Origin: JAGMDK01 sp023128695 | GTDB lineage: Bacteria; Planctomycetota; Phycisphaerae; UBA1845; Fen-1342 | Length of the DNA: 12,237 nt | Assembly (NCBI GenBank): GCA_030628805.1 | Contig: DAOVQG010000124.1 | Coordinates: forward strand, 1 to 12,237 | Reading direction: 5' to 3' | Shown here: positions 1 to 6,270 of the stretch, piece by piece | How the letters are laid out: each line of letters opens with the position of its first letter | Position numbering within the stretch: position 1 is the first letter of the stretch | Position numbers and translations under genes: made by a program | Notes under the pieces: model-generated | Seen by the model: only the letters and a program-made list of their open reading frames with translations | What the model was told of the DNA's origin: nothing | Database searches by the model: none

Positions 1-107
1 AGCCATTTGCGATGTTAGGTGGGCAGGTGCCTAACCTCGGTCATAGCCCCGCGAAGCTCTCAATAACACGTTATTTGTGACATTTGGCCAGCAGTGCTCG
101 TCTATTA

Positions 108-138
108 GCTGATCGCTGATTGCTGACCGCTGAATGCT
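108..138. repeat. Heptanucleotide tandem repeat (GCTGANN)n
   Basis: Four consecutive 7-bp units, GCTGATC, GCTGATT, GCTGACC and GCTGAAT, are followed by a partial GCT. They lie about 40 bp downstream of the acyltransferase stop codon in the non-coding left edge of the window. The first four or five bases of each unit are invariant and the last two vary, as in short tandemly repeated repetitive sequences. The rest of 1-177 holds no convincing gene. It contains only small dyads: GTTAGG/CCTAAC at 14-35, and AATAAC-AC-GTTATT near 63-76. Confidence 0.7.
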
Positions 139-148
139 TACTCCGGGT

Positions 149-166
149 TAAAGCGATGGCCCACCC
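149..166 (-). repeat. Dispersed 18-bp motif, copy 1
   Basis: Read on the minus strand this is GGGTGGGCCATCGCTTTA, starting 11 bp after the acyltransferase stop codon. The identical 18-mer is at 6186-6203 on the plus strand, 27 bp after the stop of the lipoprotein gene. In both copies it follows the 3' end of the gene in the same orientation. Identity and placement are seen directly; the function is unknown. Confidence 0.75.
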
Positions 167-177
167 CGTCCACCGTC

Positions 178-1179
178 TCATACGCGGCTGATGTGATCGG
201 GATGTTCGCGGACGTGGGCCTCAATACCATCGGCGTATTTCTGCATGAGCCGACTGACCAACTCGGGGGACTCGCCACGATCCTTGGCGGCGGGAACGTA
301 CAGCGGCGGTTTGACGATCAGGCGGAAATAGAAATTACGCCGCGAGACCACGAAGGCCTGACAGATGGTGGCCTGACAGCGGAGGGCAACCTGGAGCGTC
401 CCGGTCAGGAACTCACGCGTCTGCCCGAAGATATGCACGGGGCAGGTCTTGAGTGTCAGGCCTCGGACGCGCCCGACGTCCAGGGCCGTGCCGACGACCC
501 GGTTTTCGTGGAAGCAGCGGTAGATATCACGCGGGAAGCTGTCGGCGTACAGGACGCGAATGGCCGCGTATTCTGGGAAGGACTTCGCGTATTTGTCCTG
601 GATGTATACCCGCAGAGCCCCTTCGTTGCGGTCCCGCACGCCGGCGCAGCGGTACCCGAGCAGGGCCATCAGCAGGCCGGCCACGTGGTGTGAGCCGTTG
701 TGGCTCATCATGACGTAGACCCCGTGCTCGCGCGCCAGGGCTTCGTCGAGATATTGCCGGCCGTGGAAGCGAATTCGCCGCATGATTTTGTCGCGCGGCA
801 GGCGGTCGAAGATGAGGTAGAAGAGCTTGTCGCAGCGGGTGCGGCAAAAGTAGCCGCGGATGATTTTTCTGGTTCGCGGCTTGCTGAGACCCGCGGGGAA
901 GACGCGTTGCAACTCGCGGCGATAGCGGGCGCGACGGTTGAAATTGATGAGATACTCGATCGACCCGAACCAGGTGCCGAAAAGATAGAGCCCTTTCAGA
1001 CTGAAGACGGCGACCCAGGCGGCGAGGAACCAGCGGACGAAACCATACTTGGCCTGGTCGTACCAACTGGGGCGCTTCTCGGTCCCTCGAGGCGCGGCAC
1101 GCGATCCAGTCTGCGAGGGTGCGTTTTCAAGCATCGACTCAGCACGCGTCATGTCCCGGCTCAGAAAAGACTCGCTCAC
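178..1179 (-). CDS. LpxL/HtrB-like lipid A acyltransferase family protein
   Basis: A 333-residue protein of the lysophospholipid acyltransferase (LpxL/HtrB) family, which transfers acyl chains to lipid A precursors or other lipids at the inner membrane. A hydrophobic, membrane-associating segment spans about residues 47-74. The catalytic block region reads VYVMMSHNGSHHVAGLL (about 154-170), and the second conserved region has ALDVGR and PVHIFG (231-251). Length fits the family, which is usually about 290-330 residues. The family motif is H-x4-D/E, but the residue five after H160 is H165, so the usual acidic partner is missing. The longest frame starts at GTG 1179; ATG codons at 1152 and 1134 are alternatives, and no clear ribosome binding site decides. 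No lipid A genes are adjacent. Family assignment is fairly safe, substrate unknown; it could be inactive or act on another lipid. Confidence 0.8.
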   Translation of the reverse strand: MSESFLSRDMTRAESMLENAPSQTGSRAAPRGTEKRPSWYDQAKYGFVRWFLAAWVAVFSLKGLYLFGTWFGSIEYLINFNRRARYRRELQRVFPAGLSKPRTRKIIRGYFCRTRCDKLFYLIFDRLPRDKIMRRIRFHGRQYLDEALAREHGVYVMMSHNGSHHVAGLLMALLGYRCAGVRDRNEGALRVYIQDKYAKSFPEYAAIRVLYADSFPRDIYRCFHENRVVGTALDVGRVRGLTLKTCPVHIFGQTREFLTGTLQVALRCQATICQAFVVSRRNFYFRLIVKPPLYVPAAKDRGESPELVSRLMQKYADGIEAHVREHPDHISRV

Positions 1180-1264
1180 TCAATAAACGCATTGTGCTGT
1201 TTTCAGGACAGACACGCAATAGGCCCGGGAAGTATGGGAGTTCGTTCGATTTCCTCCGGGGCTC

Positions 1265-1290
1265 GGCTCGGCAGGAGCCTCGCCCTCCCA
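1265..1290. repeat. Dispersed GC-rich repeat (reads GRGSCRAE on minus strand)
   Basis: A 26-bp GC-rich segment, beginning GGCTCGGCAGGAGCC and ending CTCGCCCTCCCA, lies in the 276-bp spacer between the acyltransferase and trpD genes. Read on the minus strand it translates as GRGSCRAE, a string I remember as a recurrent artefact in planctomycete ORF predictions. Only one copy is present here, so calling it a repeat rests on that recollection. Part of it forms a GGCTC...GAGCC dyad. Confidence 0.45.
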
Positions 1291-1328
1291 GACCAACCCG
1301 GGGGTGAGCATCAGCAAACCGGACTTGG

Positions 1329-1345
1329 CTAACCGGCCTCGTGCG
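1329..1345. repeat. Duplicate of the trpD 3' end (17-bp direct repeat)
   Basis: CTAACCGGCCTCGTGCG at 1329-1345 is repeated exactly at 1456-1472. The second copy is the end of trpD, encoding the last residues HEAG and the TAG stop on the minus strand. The two copies bracket a 110-bp block that carries the hairpin repeat at 1351-1431. This looks like an insertion flanked by a duplicated target, or like slippage that duplicated the gene end. Confidence 0.8.
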
Positions 1346-1350
1346 GATAG

Positions 1351-1431
1351 GTGGCACGGCTGTGTCAGCCGTGGCTGTGTGGCACGGCTGTGTCAGCCGT
1401 GGTATTCACGGCCGACACGGCCGTGCCACCC
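1351..1431. repeat. REP/BIME-like double-hairpin repeat, copy 1
   Basis: A 53-bp element at 1379-1431 is identical to 6271-6323. It consists of two 23-bp arms in inverted orientation, separated by a short TATT-containing spacer. Each arm is itself a hairpin: CACGGCTG-TGT-CAGCCGTG in the left arm and CACGGCCG-ACA-CGGCCGTG in the right arm. An extra copy of the left arm precedes it at 1351-1373. The arrangement resembles bacterial interspersed mosaic elements built from paired REP sequences. Chance translation gives GTAVSAV and ADTAVPP strings. No RAYT-type transposase gene is in the window. Confidence 0.8.
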
Positions 1432-1444
1432 CATCAACGCAACA

Positions 1445-1458
1445 CTGACAGAGCACTA
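1445..1458 (-). repeat. Stop-codon-proximal 14-bp motif, copy 1
   Basis: On the minus strand this reads TAGTGCTCTGTCAG, where TAG is the trpD stop codon. The same 14 bases occur at 6156-6169 on the plus strand, where TAG is the lipoprotein stop codon. The identity beyond the stop is 11 bases. The shared position right after two unrelated genes suggests a common 3'-end sequence module, but two copies do not establish this. Confidence 0.55.
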
Positions 1459-2478
1459 ACCGGCCTCGTGCGACAATGCGGTCCAGGCGGCCAATGTACC
1501 CCGGGCGCTGCCGCTGTCGATCGCTTCACGCGCCCGGCGTGCACCGTCCGTCCAGTCAGCGGCCAGCCCGGCCACCCACAGAGCGGCGGCGGCATTGAAA
1601 ACGACCATTTCCTGCGCCAACCCCGGCCGGCCGTCCAACACGGCCCGGATCATCGCCGCACTGTCCGCGGGGCTTTTCACGTGAAGCTGCTCGAGCTCTC
1701 CAGGTCTCGCGCCAACGACGCTACTATCGACTTCCTCGAAACTGGTCTGCCGGCCGTCCCAGCGCCCCACGCGGCTCGGGCCGGCGACGCTCAAATCGCA
1801 GAGACCTTCGAGCCCGTGCACGACCAGGGCTCGTTCGGCCCCCAGACGCCGGAGTGCTTCGATCATGGTTTCGACCAGCTCCGGACGGTTGACGCCCAGC
1901 AGTTGACGCCGCACCCCGGCCGGATTTGTCAGCGGCCCGACGAGGTTGAAGATCGTGCGAATCCCGAGCGAGCGGCGGACCGGGGCGGCGTGCTTCATGG
2001 CGGGATGAAGTCGGACGGCGTACAGAAACGCGACGCGGACCCGCTTGAGACAGCGTTCCAGTGTAGCGATATCGGCATCCAGATTGACCCCCAGCGCACT
2101 GAGCACCTCCGCCGACCCACTCGGCCGCACATTGCTGCGGTTGCCGTGCTTGGCGACCGTGGCCCCGGCCGCGGCGGCAACGATTGCCACAGTCGAGGAA
2201 ACGTTGAAGACCGGCTTGCCGTCCCCGCCCGTCCCGCAGGTGTCGATCACGTTCCCGCCCGCCGGAACCCGTACGGGCACGACATGATTGCGCATGGCCT
2301 CGGCGGCACCGACGATTTCGTCGACCGTCTCGCCTTTGGCGGCCAGGGCCGTCAGGATGGCGGCCATCAGCGGCTGTTCGAGCTGATTGTCCATCAGCGC
2401 GTCGAATAGGCGGCGCGTCTCGTCCGCGGCCAGATCTTCTCGCGCAATGAGCCGAGCAAGCAGAGAGGCGGCTTCCAT
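1456..2478 (-). CDS. trpD: Anthranilate phosphoribosyltransferase
   Basis: A 340-residue protein, full length for TrpD, which joins anthranilate and PRPP to give phosphoribosylanthranilate, the second step of tryptophan synthesis in the cytoplasm. The N-terminal helical domain covers about residues 1-70. The PRPP loop CGTGGDGKPVFNVSS is at 81-95, KHGNR at 110-114, LHPAM at 157-161 and the conserved RRSLGIRTIFNLVGPLTNPAG at 168-188. Two sites depart from the consensus as I remember it. The stretch after KHGNRS is NVRP where most enzymes have a Ser-rich VSSK-like stretch, and the metal-binding GLDE segment reads GLCD (225-228). ATG 2478 is preceded by AGAGAAGGA at good spacing. No other trp genes are nearby. 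Family identity is clear; full activity is less certain because of the substitutions. Confidence 0.92.
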   Translation of the reverse strand: MEAASLLARLIAREDLAADETRRLFDALMDNQLEQPLMAAILTALAAKGETVDEIVGAAEAMRNHVVPVRVPAGGNVIDTCGTGGDGKPVFNVSSTVAIVAAAAGATVAKHGNRSNVRPSGSAEVLSALGVNLDADIATLERCLKRVRVAFLYAVRLHPAMKHAAPVRRSLGIRTIFNLVGPLTNPAGVRRQLLGVNRPELVETMIEALRRLGAERALVVHGLEGLCDLSVAGPSRVGRWDGRQTSFEEVDSSVVGARPGELEQLHVKSPADSAAMIRAVLDGRPGLAQEMVVFNAAAALWVAGLAADWTDGARRAREAIDSGSARGTLAAWTALSHEAG

Positions 2479-2485
2479 CTTGAAG

Positions 2486-2494
2486 TCCTTCTCT
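2486..2494 (-). promoter_or_regulatory. Ribosome binding site of trpD
   Basis: On the minus strand AGAGAAGGA lies 7 nt before the ATG at 2478. It supports this start codon for trpD. Confidence 0.7.
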
Positions 2495-2499
2495 CAAAT

Positions 2500-2690
2500 A
2501 GTTGTTAGTTTTTAGTTGTTAGTTTTTAGTATTCTTAGTCGCTGGTTACTCGAACGTTGCGCCAACGCAGATTTGCTGTTCAACACGCCACCTACAAACC
2601 AAAGGGATAAGCTTCGGAGGAACTCCCGTTCTGAAGTTGCGTCACAAAGCACCGAAAACTAACAACTAACAACCAATAACTAATGACTAT
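2500..2690. repeat. AT-rich inverted repeat pair (TAGTTGTTAG type) spanning the spacer
   Basis: The 211-bp spacer between trpD and the next gene begins with tandem TTAGTTGTTAGTTTTT-like sequence (2500-2530) and ends with its inverted counterpart (2655-2690). A perfect 15-bp match, TTAGTTGTTAGTTTT at 2512-2526, pairs with 2655-2669. The arms are strikingly AT-rich against a GC-rich genome. Between them lie about 120 bp with a small CGTTG-CGC-CAACG hairpin near 2554-2566 and no gene. They could be the ends of a degenerate mobile element or low-complexity seeds for recombination. Confidence 0.6.
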
Positions 2691-3718
2691 TAAGCGGTTC
2701 CTGAACGTGTCACGGGGGTGGCATGGGCTTTCTGACTTTTGGCGCGTTCTCGCAAGACGGGCATCAGCTTGGCAATCTCCTGGGCGTACCCGCTGTTGGG
2801 GAACTCGCGCATCACTTGTTCGCCGGCCGCGATCGCGTTGTTGAACTGCTTGTATGAAACCGCGATGCTGAAGCGGGTCTTGACCTGTTCGAGCCGGGCC
2901 CGAAACACGCCGCGAGCCGACTCTTTCAGGGCTTCGGCCTCCTTGGGTTCGATGTACTGGTCGAGGGCGAACAGCAGCCGATGGGCGCGGTCCACGTCCT
3001 GGTCGCGAACCGCCTGGTCATACTCCTTGAGCAATTGCTTCTTGACTTCCTGGCGGCGGCGCTCAATCTCCTGGGGCAGCGCGGCAATCCGCTCATCGTC
3101 GGGGAACAGCATATGGAGCCGCTCGCAATCCTCGCGGGCCTGGTCCCATTTCTTCGCGTCGCACAGCTTGTCGAACCGCGCCAGGACGGCGGTGATGCGC
3201 TCCGCGCTGGTGGCCTTGCGGGCTTGCTCCAGTTGCTCGCGGAACCGCGCCGCTTCGTCGTGGTAGCCGAACTCGGTGTCCACGTCACGGATCAGATGCT
3301 CGACGGACTCCCAGTCCTGGCGGACGATGGCCCCGTGGATGGTATCGCGGAGGAAGTCGAAATCCTTCTTGCGATAGACGATGCGCTTGGCCCACTCAGA
3401 GAGGTTGCTGTTCTCCGCGATCACGCGGGTATGCTCCTCTTGTCGCCGTTGGAGTTCGGCTGCCGCGAGCAGGGTTTCGTACGAGCGATACGAGTAGCTG
3501 ACGAACTTGTTGAGCAGCAACACCTGGCAATACAGGAACAGCCCGAAGAGCACCGCGGCCACGGCCGCGGCCCAACACCCCAGACCGATACCCGTGTTGC
3601 CGGTAGCCAGCGCGTAGATCCCGTAGCCGAAGACGCCCAAGGCCGCGAGCACGTCCAAAACGAGGGCGACGGTAGCCAGGGTTCGCAGTTTCTCATGTCC
3701 TTCGGTTATCCTAACCAT
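2690..3718 (-). CDS. Two-TM membrane protein with TPR-like helical domain
   Basis: A 342-residue protein of unrecognised family. Two hydrophobic segments at about residues 13-38 and 43-68 form a membrane hairpin, followed by a long, charged, mainly helical region. Three segments look like degenerate TPR or similar helix-pair repeats: QDWESVEHLIRDVDTEFGYHD (about 134-153), KKWDQAREDCERLHMLFPDD (189-208) and KQFNNAIAAGEQVMREFPNS (290-309). A further one around 232-256 (EYDQAVRDQDVDRAHRLLFAL) is weaker. Residues 155-230 are rich in E, K, R and A, suggesting coiled coil. The start at ATG 3718 puts the first TM right after a short basic N terminus. The helical part probably lies in the cytoplasm as a scaffold or protein-binding surface. 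It is flanked by spacers on both sides, so the neighbours give no clue to function. Confidence 0.8.
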   Translation of the reverse strand: MVRITEGHEKLRTLATVALVLDVLAALGVFGYGIYALATGNTGIGLGCWAAAVAAVLFGLFLYCQVLLLNKFVSYSYRSYETLLAAAELQRRQEEHTRVIAENSNLSEWAKRIVYRKKDFDFLRDTIHGAIVRQDWESVEHLIRDVDTEFGYHDEAARFREQLEQARKATSAERITAVLARFDKLCDAKKWDQAREDCERLHMLFPDDERIAALPQEIERRRQEVKKQLLKEYDQAVRDQDVDRAHRLLFALDQYIEPKEAEALKESARGVFRARLEQVKTRFSIAVSYKQFNNAIAAGEQVMREFPNSGYAQEIAKLMPVLRERAKSQKAHATPVTRSGTA

Positions 3719-3770
3719 GTTTCACTTGCGCTCCGGACGCTCTGTAGACCGGGCTTGGGGATCTCACACA

Positions 3771-3919
3771 ACCGCTAATAGTCCGCCGCAAAAGTCGTGT
3801 AGCGTCCGGGCTCTGTCCCGGACGTCGTGGCGGGAGAGGTTTTCTCCGTATTCTACGTCCGGGACAGAGCCCGGACGCTACATTTTCGGCCGAAGCCGAC
3901 TTTTGCGGCGGACCGCTAA
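3771..3919. mobile_element. Nested palindromic MITE-like element with 8-bp flanking direct repeats
   Basis: A compact, gene-free element. The outer arms, GTCCGCCGCAAAAGTCG (3781-3797) and its exact reverse complement (3897-3913), enclose perfect 28-bp inner arms (3798-3825 and 3855-3882) around a 29-nt centre. ACCGCTAA occurs at 3771-3778 and again at 3912-3919, as expected for a target-site duplication, although the right copy shares two bases with the arm. The left inner and outer arms abut, whereas the right ones are separated by 14 nt containing the palindrome TTCGGCCGAA. Bases 3796-3821 also occur identically at 6241-6266 as a half-copy. It lies in the 292-bp spacer between two minus-strand genes. 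This looks like a non-autonomous inverted-repeat element; no transposase is present. Confidence 0.6.
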
Positions 3920-4010
3920 GTCTGTCAGCAAAAATAACCGTTTCGATCTGGCACGGCCCGCAAGCCGCGCGACGCTCTGATGGCGGGGCAGAGCCCGAGG
4001 GGCAGATATG

Positions 4011-4940
4011 CTAGATGATAGAGCCGCCATCGTCAGTGCCGGCGTCGTCGCCGGGCGGAGTAACGTCCTCAATGCCGCCGCCGGTGCTCGTCCCGGAATC
4101 ACCGTCGGCGTCCGAGCCCGAACCATCGCCGGTCTCGGAGTCCCCGCCGTTCTCGTCGGCGTCCGTGCCGCCATTGTCCTGCCCGCTCTCGACCGGCGGG
4201 AGATAGAGCGGTGCGATCAGGTCCTTCAGGCCTTGCACGAAGGCGTCGGTCTGGAACGCCAGGGTAACTGCGCCGAAGAAAGTTGTCGCCCAACTCTCCA
4301 GCAAGCGCGCCTTGAAGCTGCGTTCCTCCGTGGATTCAATATCCTGGAAGCGCTCTTCCGCCTTGGGCAGACGCGCGATCGCGCCGCCGAAGGTCCGGCC
4401 GTAACGCGTTTGGGTCGAGGTAGACTCGTTCGTGGTCTTGTTGTTGATAGTTTTATTGGCCCCTTCGAGATCGGCGTATGCATCGCGGATAGCGAGGAGG
4501 TCCTCGATCGTGTATTGCGATCCTCCAGATGCAGAGGGGCCGCCGGTATCAACTGATGTTCCTCCGCCGAAGAGGTCCCCCAGGTTCCCGAGCCCGCCGA
4601 ACGAATCCAGTCCGCCGGCGAGTGACCCGGCCAAGTCGAACAGACTGCCAAATCCGCCCGAAGAGGTGGAACCGCCGGTGTTGGCGTGGTCGGGCTGGTT
4701 GTCGGCCGCCGCGTTGCCGAAGCGCGGTCCATTGACCCGCAGGCCGATGAATTCATTGTGCCGGGCGATCGCCGCTTTGATCCAATTGCCGGGGGCCCGG
4801 GCCGAGACCCGGCCGGTGCGGGCGTTCTGCTGGGGCGACGCCGTCGTGAGATCATACGGGTCGCTCGACTCCGATTGCGCCCAGGCGGGATACACGAACA
4901 GGAGGACCGTCAAACTAGCCGTCGTCAAAAGCCGAGTCAT
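4011..4940 (-). CDS. Secreted Gly/Asp-rich protein of unknown function
   Basis: A 309-residue exported protein with no recognised domain. The N terminus is a clear signal peptide (MTRLLTTASLTVLLFVYPAWA) with probable cleavage after AWA at residue 21. A Gly/Ser-rich stretch follows (88-141, including GGFGSLFDLAGSLAGG). A probably helical, charged segment (143-240, with IEDLLAIRDAYADLEG) precedes an acidic, low-complexity tail (251-309) dominated by D, G, S, E and T. The tail could bind divalent cations or be a flexible linker. Two ATGs compete, at 4946 and 4940. The purine-rich GAGAGG abuts the first but sits 7 nt before the second, so 4940 is chosen. A TATAAT-type -10 box lies upstream. The gene is divergent from the lipoprotein gene; there is no evidence that they act together. 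Confidence 0.75.
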   Translation of the reverse strand: MTRLLTTASLTVLLFVYPAWAQSESSDPYDLTTASPQQNARTGRVSARAPGNWIKAAIARHNEFIGLRVNGPRFGNAAADNQPDHANTGGSTSSGGFGSLFDLAGSLAGGLDSFGGLGNLGDLFGGGTSVDTGGPSASGGSQYTIEDLLAIRDAYADLEGANKTINNKTTNESTSTQTRYGRTFGGAIARLPKAEERFQDIESTEERSFKARLLESWATTFFGAVTLAFQTDAFVQGLKDLIAPLYLPPVESGQDNGGTDADENGGDSETGDGSGSDADGDSGTSTGGGIEDVTPPGDDAGTDDGGSII

Positions 4941-4947
4941 GGACATA

Positions 4948-4954
4948 CCTCTCT
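4948..4954 (-). promoter_or_regulatory. Ribosome binding site deciding the start at 4940
   Basis: AGAGAGG on the minus strand lies 1 nt before ATG 4946 but 7 nt before ATG 4940. Normal spacing favours the second ATG. Confidence 0.6.
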
Positions 4955-4995
4955 CTGAATGTGGCGATTATGATAGTCACCGCACCTCACATTCT

Positions 4996-5001
4996 ATTAT
5001 A
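4996..5001 (-). promoter_or_regulatory. Probable -10 box for the secreted protein gene
   Basis: A perfect TATAAT on the minus strand (ATTATA on the plus strand) lies 56 bp upstream of ATG 4940, which would give a leader of about 48 nt. No good -35 is visible at 16-18 bp. The overlapping plus-strand TATTAT at 4995-5000 could serve the divergent lipoprotein gene, so this short region may be a bidirectional promoter. Confidence 0.4.
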
Positions 5002-5057
5002 GCGTAATCGGTAAAGCGCAGTTGCAACACAATCACAGGACAAAAAGGCGGCAAAAG

Positions 5058-6158
5058 ATGACGAGACGCCGGCCGGGACGGAGCCCGCGAACGATGTTGG
5101 GAGGGGCCTGTATCATCTATCTCCTTATCCCTGCGTTAGTTACGAGCTGTGAGCGCCCGCCCCGCCCCGGCCCGGACAAGGCGCTGCTCGAAGACGGCGT
5201 AAAAATCACAATGGTCGGCCCGGCCCAGGGACACCCGCAATGGCCGGGAATCCGCGGCGGCGCGGAGCGCTATATGGCCGGCGTGCCGACCGTGAAAGTC
5301 GAATTCCTCACCCCGGCCGAGGATACGGCTGCGAGTCTGCGCGAGACGCTCTCACCCGTGCTCGAGCAGGAGCCACAGGCCGTTTGTCTGTACGTGACCA
5401 AAGGCTACGTGGGAGAGCGGGGCAAGCTGCGCGAGTACCTGAAGCTGGTCGCGCTGGAACAGATCCTGTTGGTCACCATGGGCGAGCCCTTCAAGGACAC
5501 GCGTATTTATGGGCATGTCGGCGTGGACCTCCCGGGGGCGGCTGAGTTGCTGGGTGACAATGTGCAGCGCATCGCCGCCGGGCGACGAACGTATCTGCTC
5601 CTGCATGAGGACGGCGCCGAGCCCGTGGCGACGAATTGCTATCACCGCTTCATCAGTGCCGCGCGGCTCCATCATGACCAGGACTGGCACTTGCTGTGGG
5701 AGAAAAACGCTGCGGAGGGGGACCGTCCGTCGGCCGAGTTGGTTGCGGAGATGCTGGAACTGTTTCCGCACGCCGGCTTGGTCGTCACCCTCAGCCCCGA
5801 GGTGTGGCTGACCGCCGAGCACGGGTGGGGCGGCAAGCTGCGGAAGCTCAACCGCGGCTACTGTTTCACCACCCTGTCGGCGTCACCCCCGTTGTGGCAC
5901 TGGCTCGGGACGCCTGAAGTCCCCGGCGACGCCGCGGCCCTGGTGGGCCCGCTGGACGGCGAGATCGGCTTCGCGGCGGTGCAAATGGTTGTGCGGGCGC
6001 TGCTGAGCGAGCGGCAGGCCTCGCCGACCCGCCGGATCGACTGCGAACTCGTCACGCCAAGCAACCTGCCCGATTTCGCCCGCCGCTACTCGGAGTCGGC
6101 CAATGGGCTGAATGTCGAGGAGTATCTAAGTGGAATGCTGGACGTATCGACACAGTAG
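5058..6158 (+). CDS. Lipoprotein resembling a type 1 periplasmic (sugar-type) binding protein
   Basis: A 366-residue protein. After a basic N terminus (TRRRPGRSPR) comes a hydrophobic stretch (about 13-28) and a lipobox-like LVTSC with the candidate lipidated Cys at residue 31. The mature part begins with VKITMVGPAQGHPQWPGIRGG, typical of the first strand and loop of type 1 periplasmic binding proteins such as those for ribose or xylose. The alternating pattern continues with VCLYVTKG, ILLVTMGEP, YGHVGVDLPGAAELLGDNV and LVVTLSPEVW. It presumably sits in the envelope and senses or delivers a small ligand, possibly a sugar. No ABC permease, ATPase or sensor kinase is adjacent. The start is ATG 5058, with AAGGCGG 6 nt upstream; the longer frame would need a TTG at 5022 without a binding site. 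Fold assignment is moderate, ligand unknown. Confidence 0.72.
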   Translation: MTRRRPGRSPRTMLGGACIIYLLIPALVTSCERPPRPGPDKALLEDGVKITMVGPAQGHPQWPGIRGGAERYMAGVPTVKVEFLTPAEDTAASLRETLSPVLEQEPQAVCLYVTKGYVGERGKLREYLKLVALEQILLVTMGEPFKDTRIYGHVGVDLPGAAELLGDNVQRIAAGRRTYLLLHEDGAEPVATNCYHRFISAARLHHDQDWHLLWEKNAAEGDRPSAELVAEMLELFPHAGLVVTLSPEVWLTAEHGWGGKLRKLNRGYCFTTLSASPPLWHWLGTPEVPGDAAALVGPLDGEIGFAAVQMVVRALLSERQASPTRRIDCELVTPSNLPDFARRYSESANGLNVEEYLSGMLDVSTQ

Positions 6159-6169
6159 TGCTCTGTCAG
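6156..6169 (+). repeat. Stop-codon-proximal 14-bp motif, copy 2
   Basis: TAGTGCTCTGTCAG, starting with the lipoprotein stop codon, is identical to the minus-strand sequence at 1458-1445 that starts with the trpD stop codon. Confidence 0.55.
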
Positions 6170-6185
6170 ACATCAATTGAGGGGT

Positions 6186-6203
6186 GGGTGGGCCATCGCT
6201 TTA
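6186..6203 (+). repeat. Dispersed 18-bp motif, copy 2
   Basis: GGGTGGGCCATCGCTTTA is identical to the minus-strand sequence at 166-149. It is followed by GCGGAGGGGGAC here and by ACCCGGAGTAAG in the other copy, so the similarity decays quickly beyond the core. Confidence 0.75.
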
Positions 6204-6240
6204 GCGGAGGGGGACACGAATGGGTTGATGATTCGCGTTC

Positions 6241-6266
6241 CGTGTAGCGTCCGGGCTCTGTCCCGG
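6241..6266. repeat. Half-copy of the palindromic element at 3771-3919
   Basis: These 26 bases (beginning CGTGTAGCGTCC and ending CTGTCCCGG) are identical to 3796-3821, the left inner arm of the MITE-like element. No matching inverted arm follows; the sequence runs directly into the 53-bp double-hairpin repeat. So the arm exists as an independent repeat module. Confidence 0.75.
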
Positions 6267-6270
6267 CTAT

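Noticed and set aside
1351..2409. 352-codon plus-strand frame opposite trpD
   Set aside because: It runs from the hairpin repeat into the antisense of a well-conserved enzyme and has no family features.
3798..3882. Rho-independent terminator for the secreted protein gene
   Set aside because: The stem is very strong, but the position is about 130 bp past the stop and no U-tract follows the stem; the flanking direct repeats fit an inserted element better.
5022..5057. Longer lipoprotein start at TTG 5022
   Set aside because: No ribosome binding site is present there, and the extra 12 residues would lengthen the region ahead of an already adequate basic signal-peptide start.
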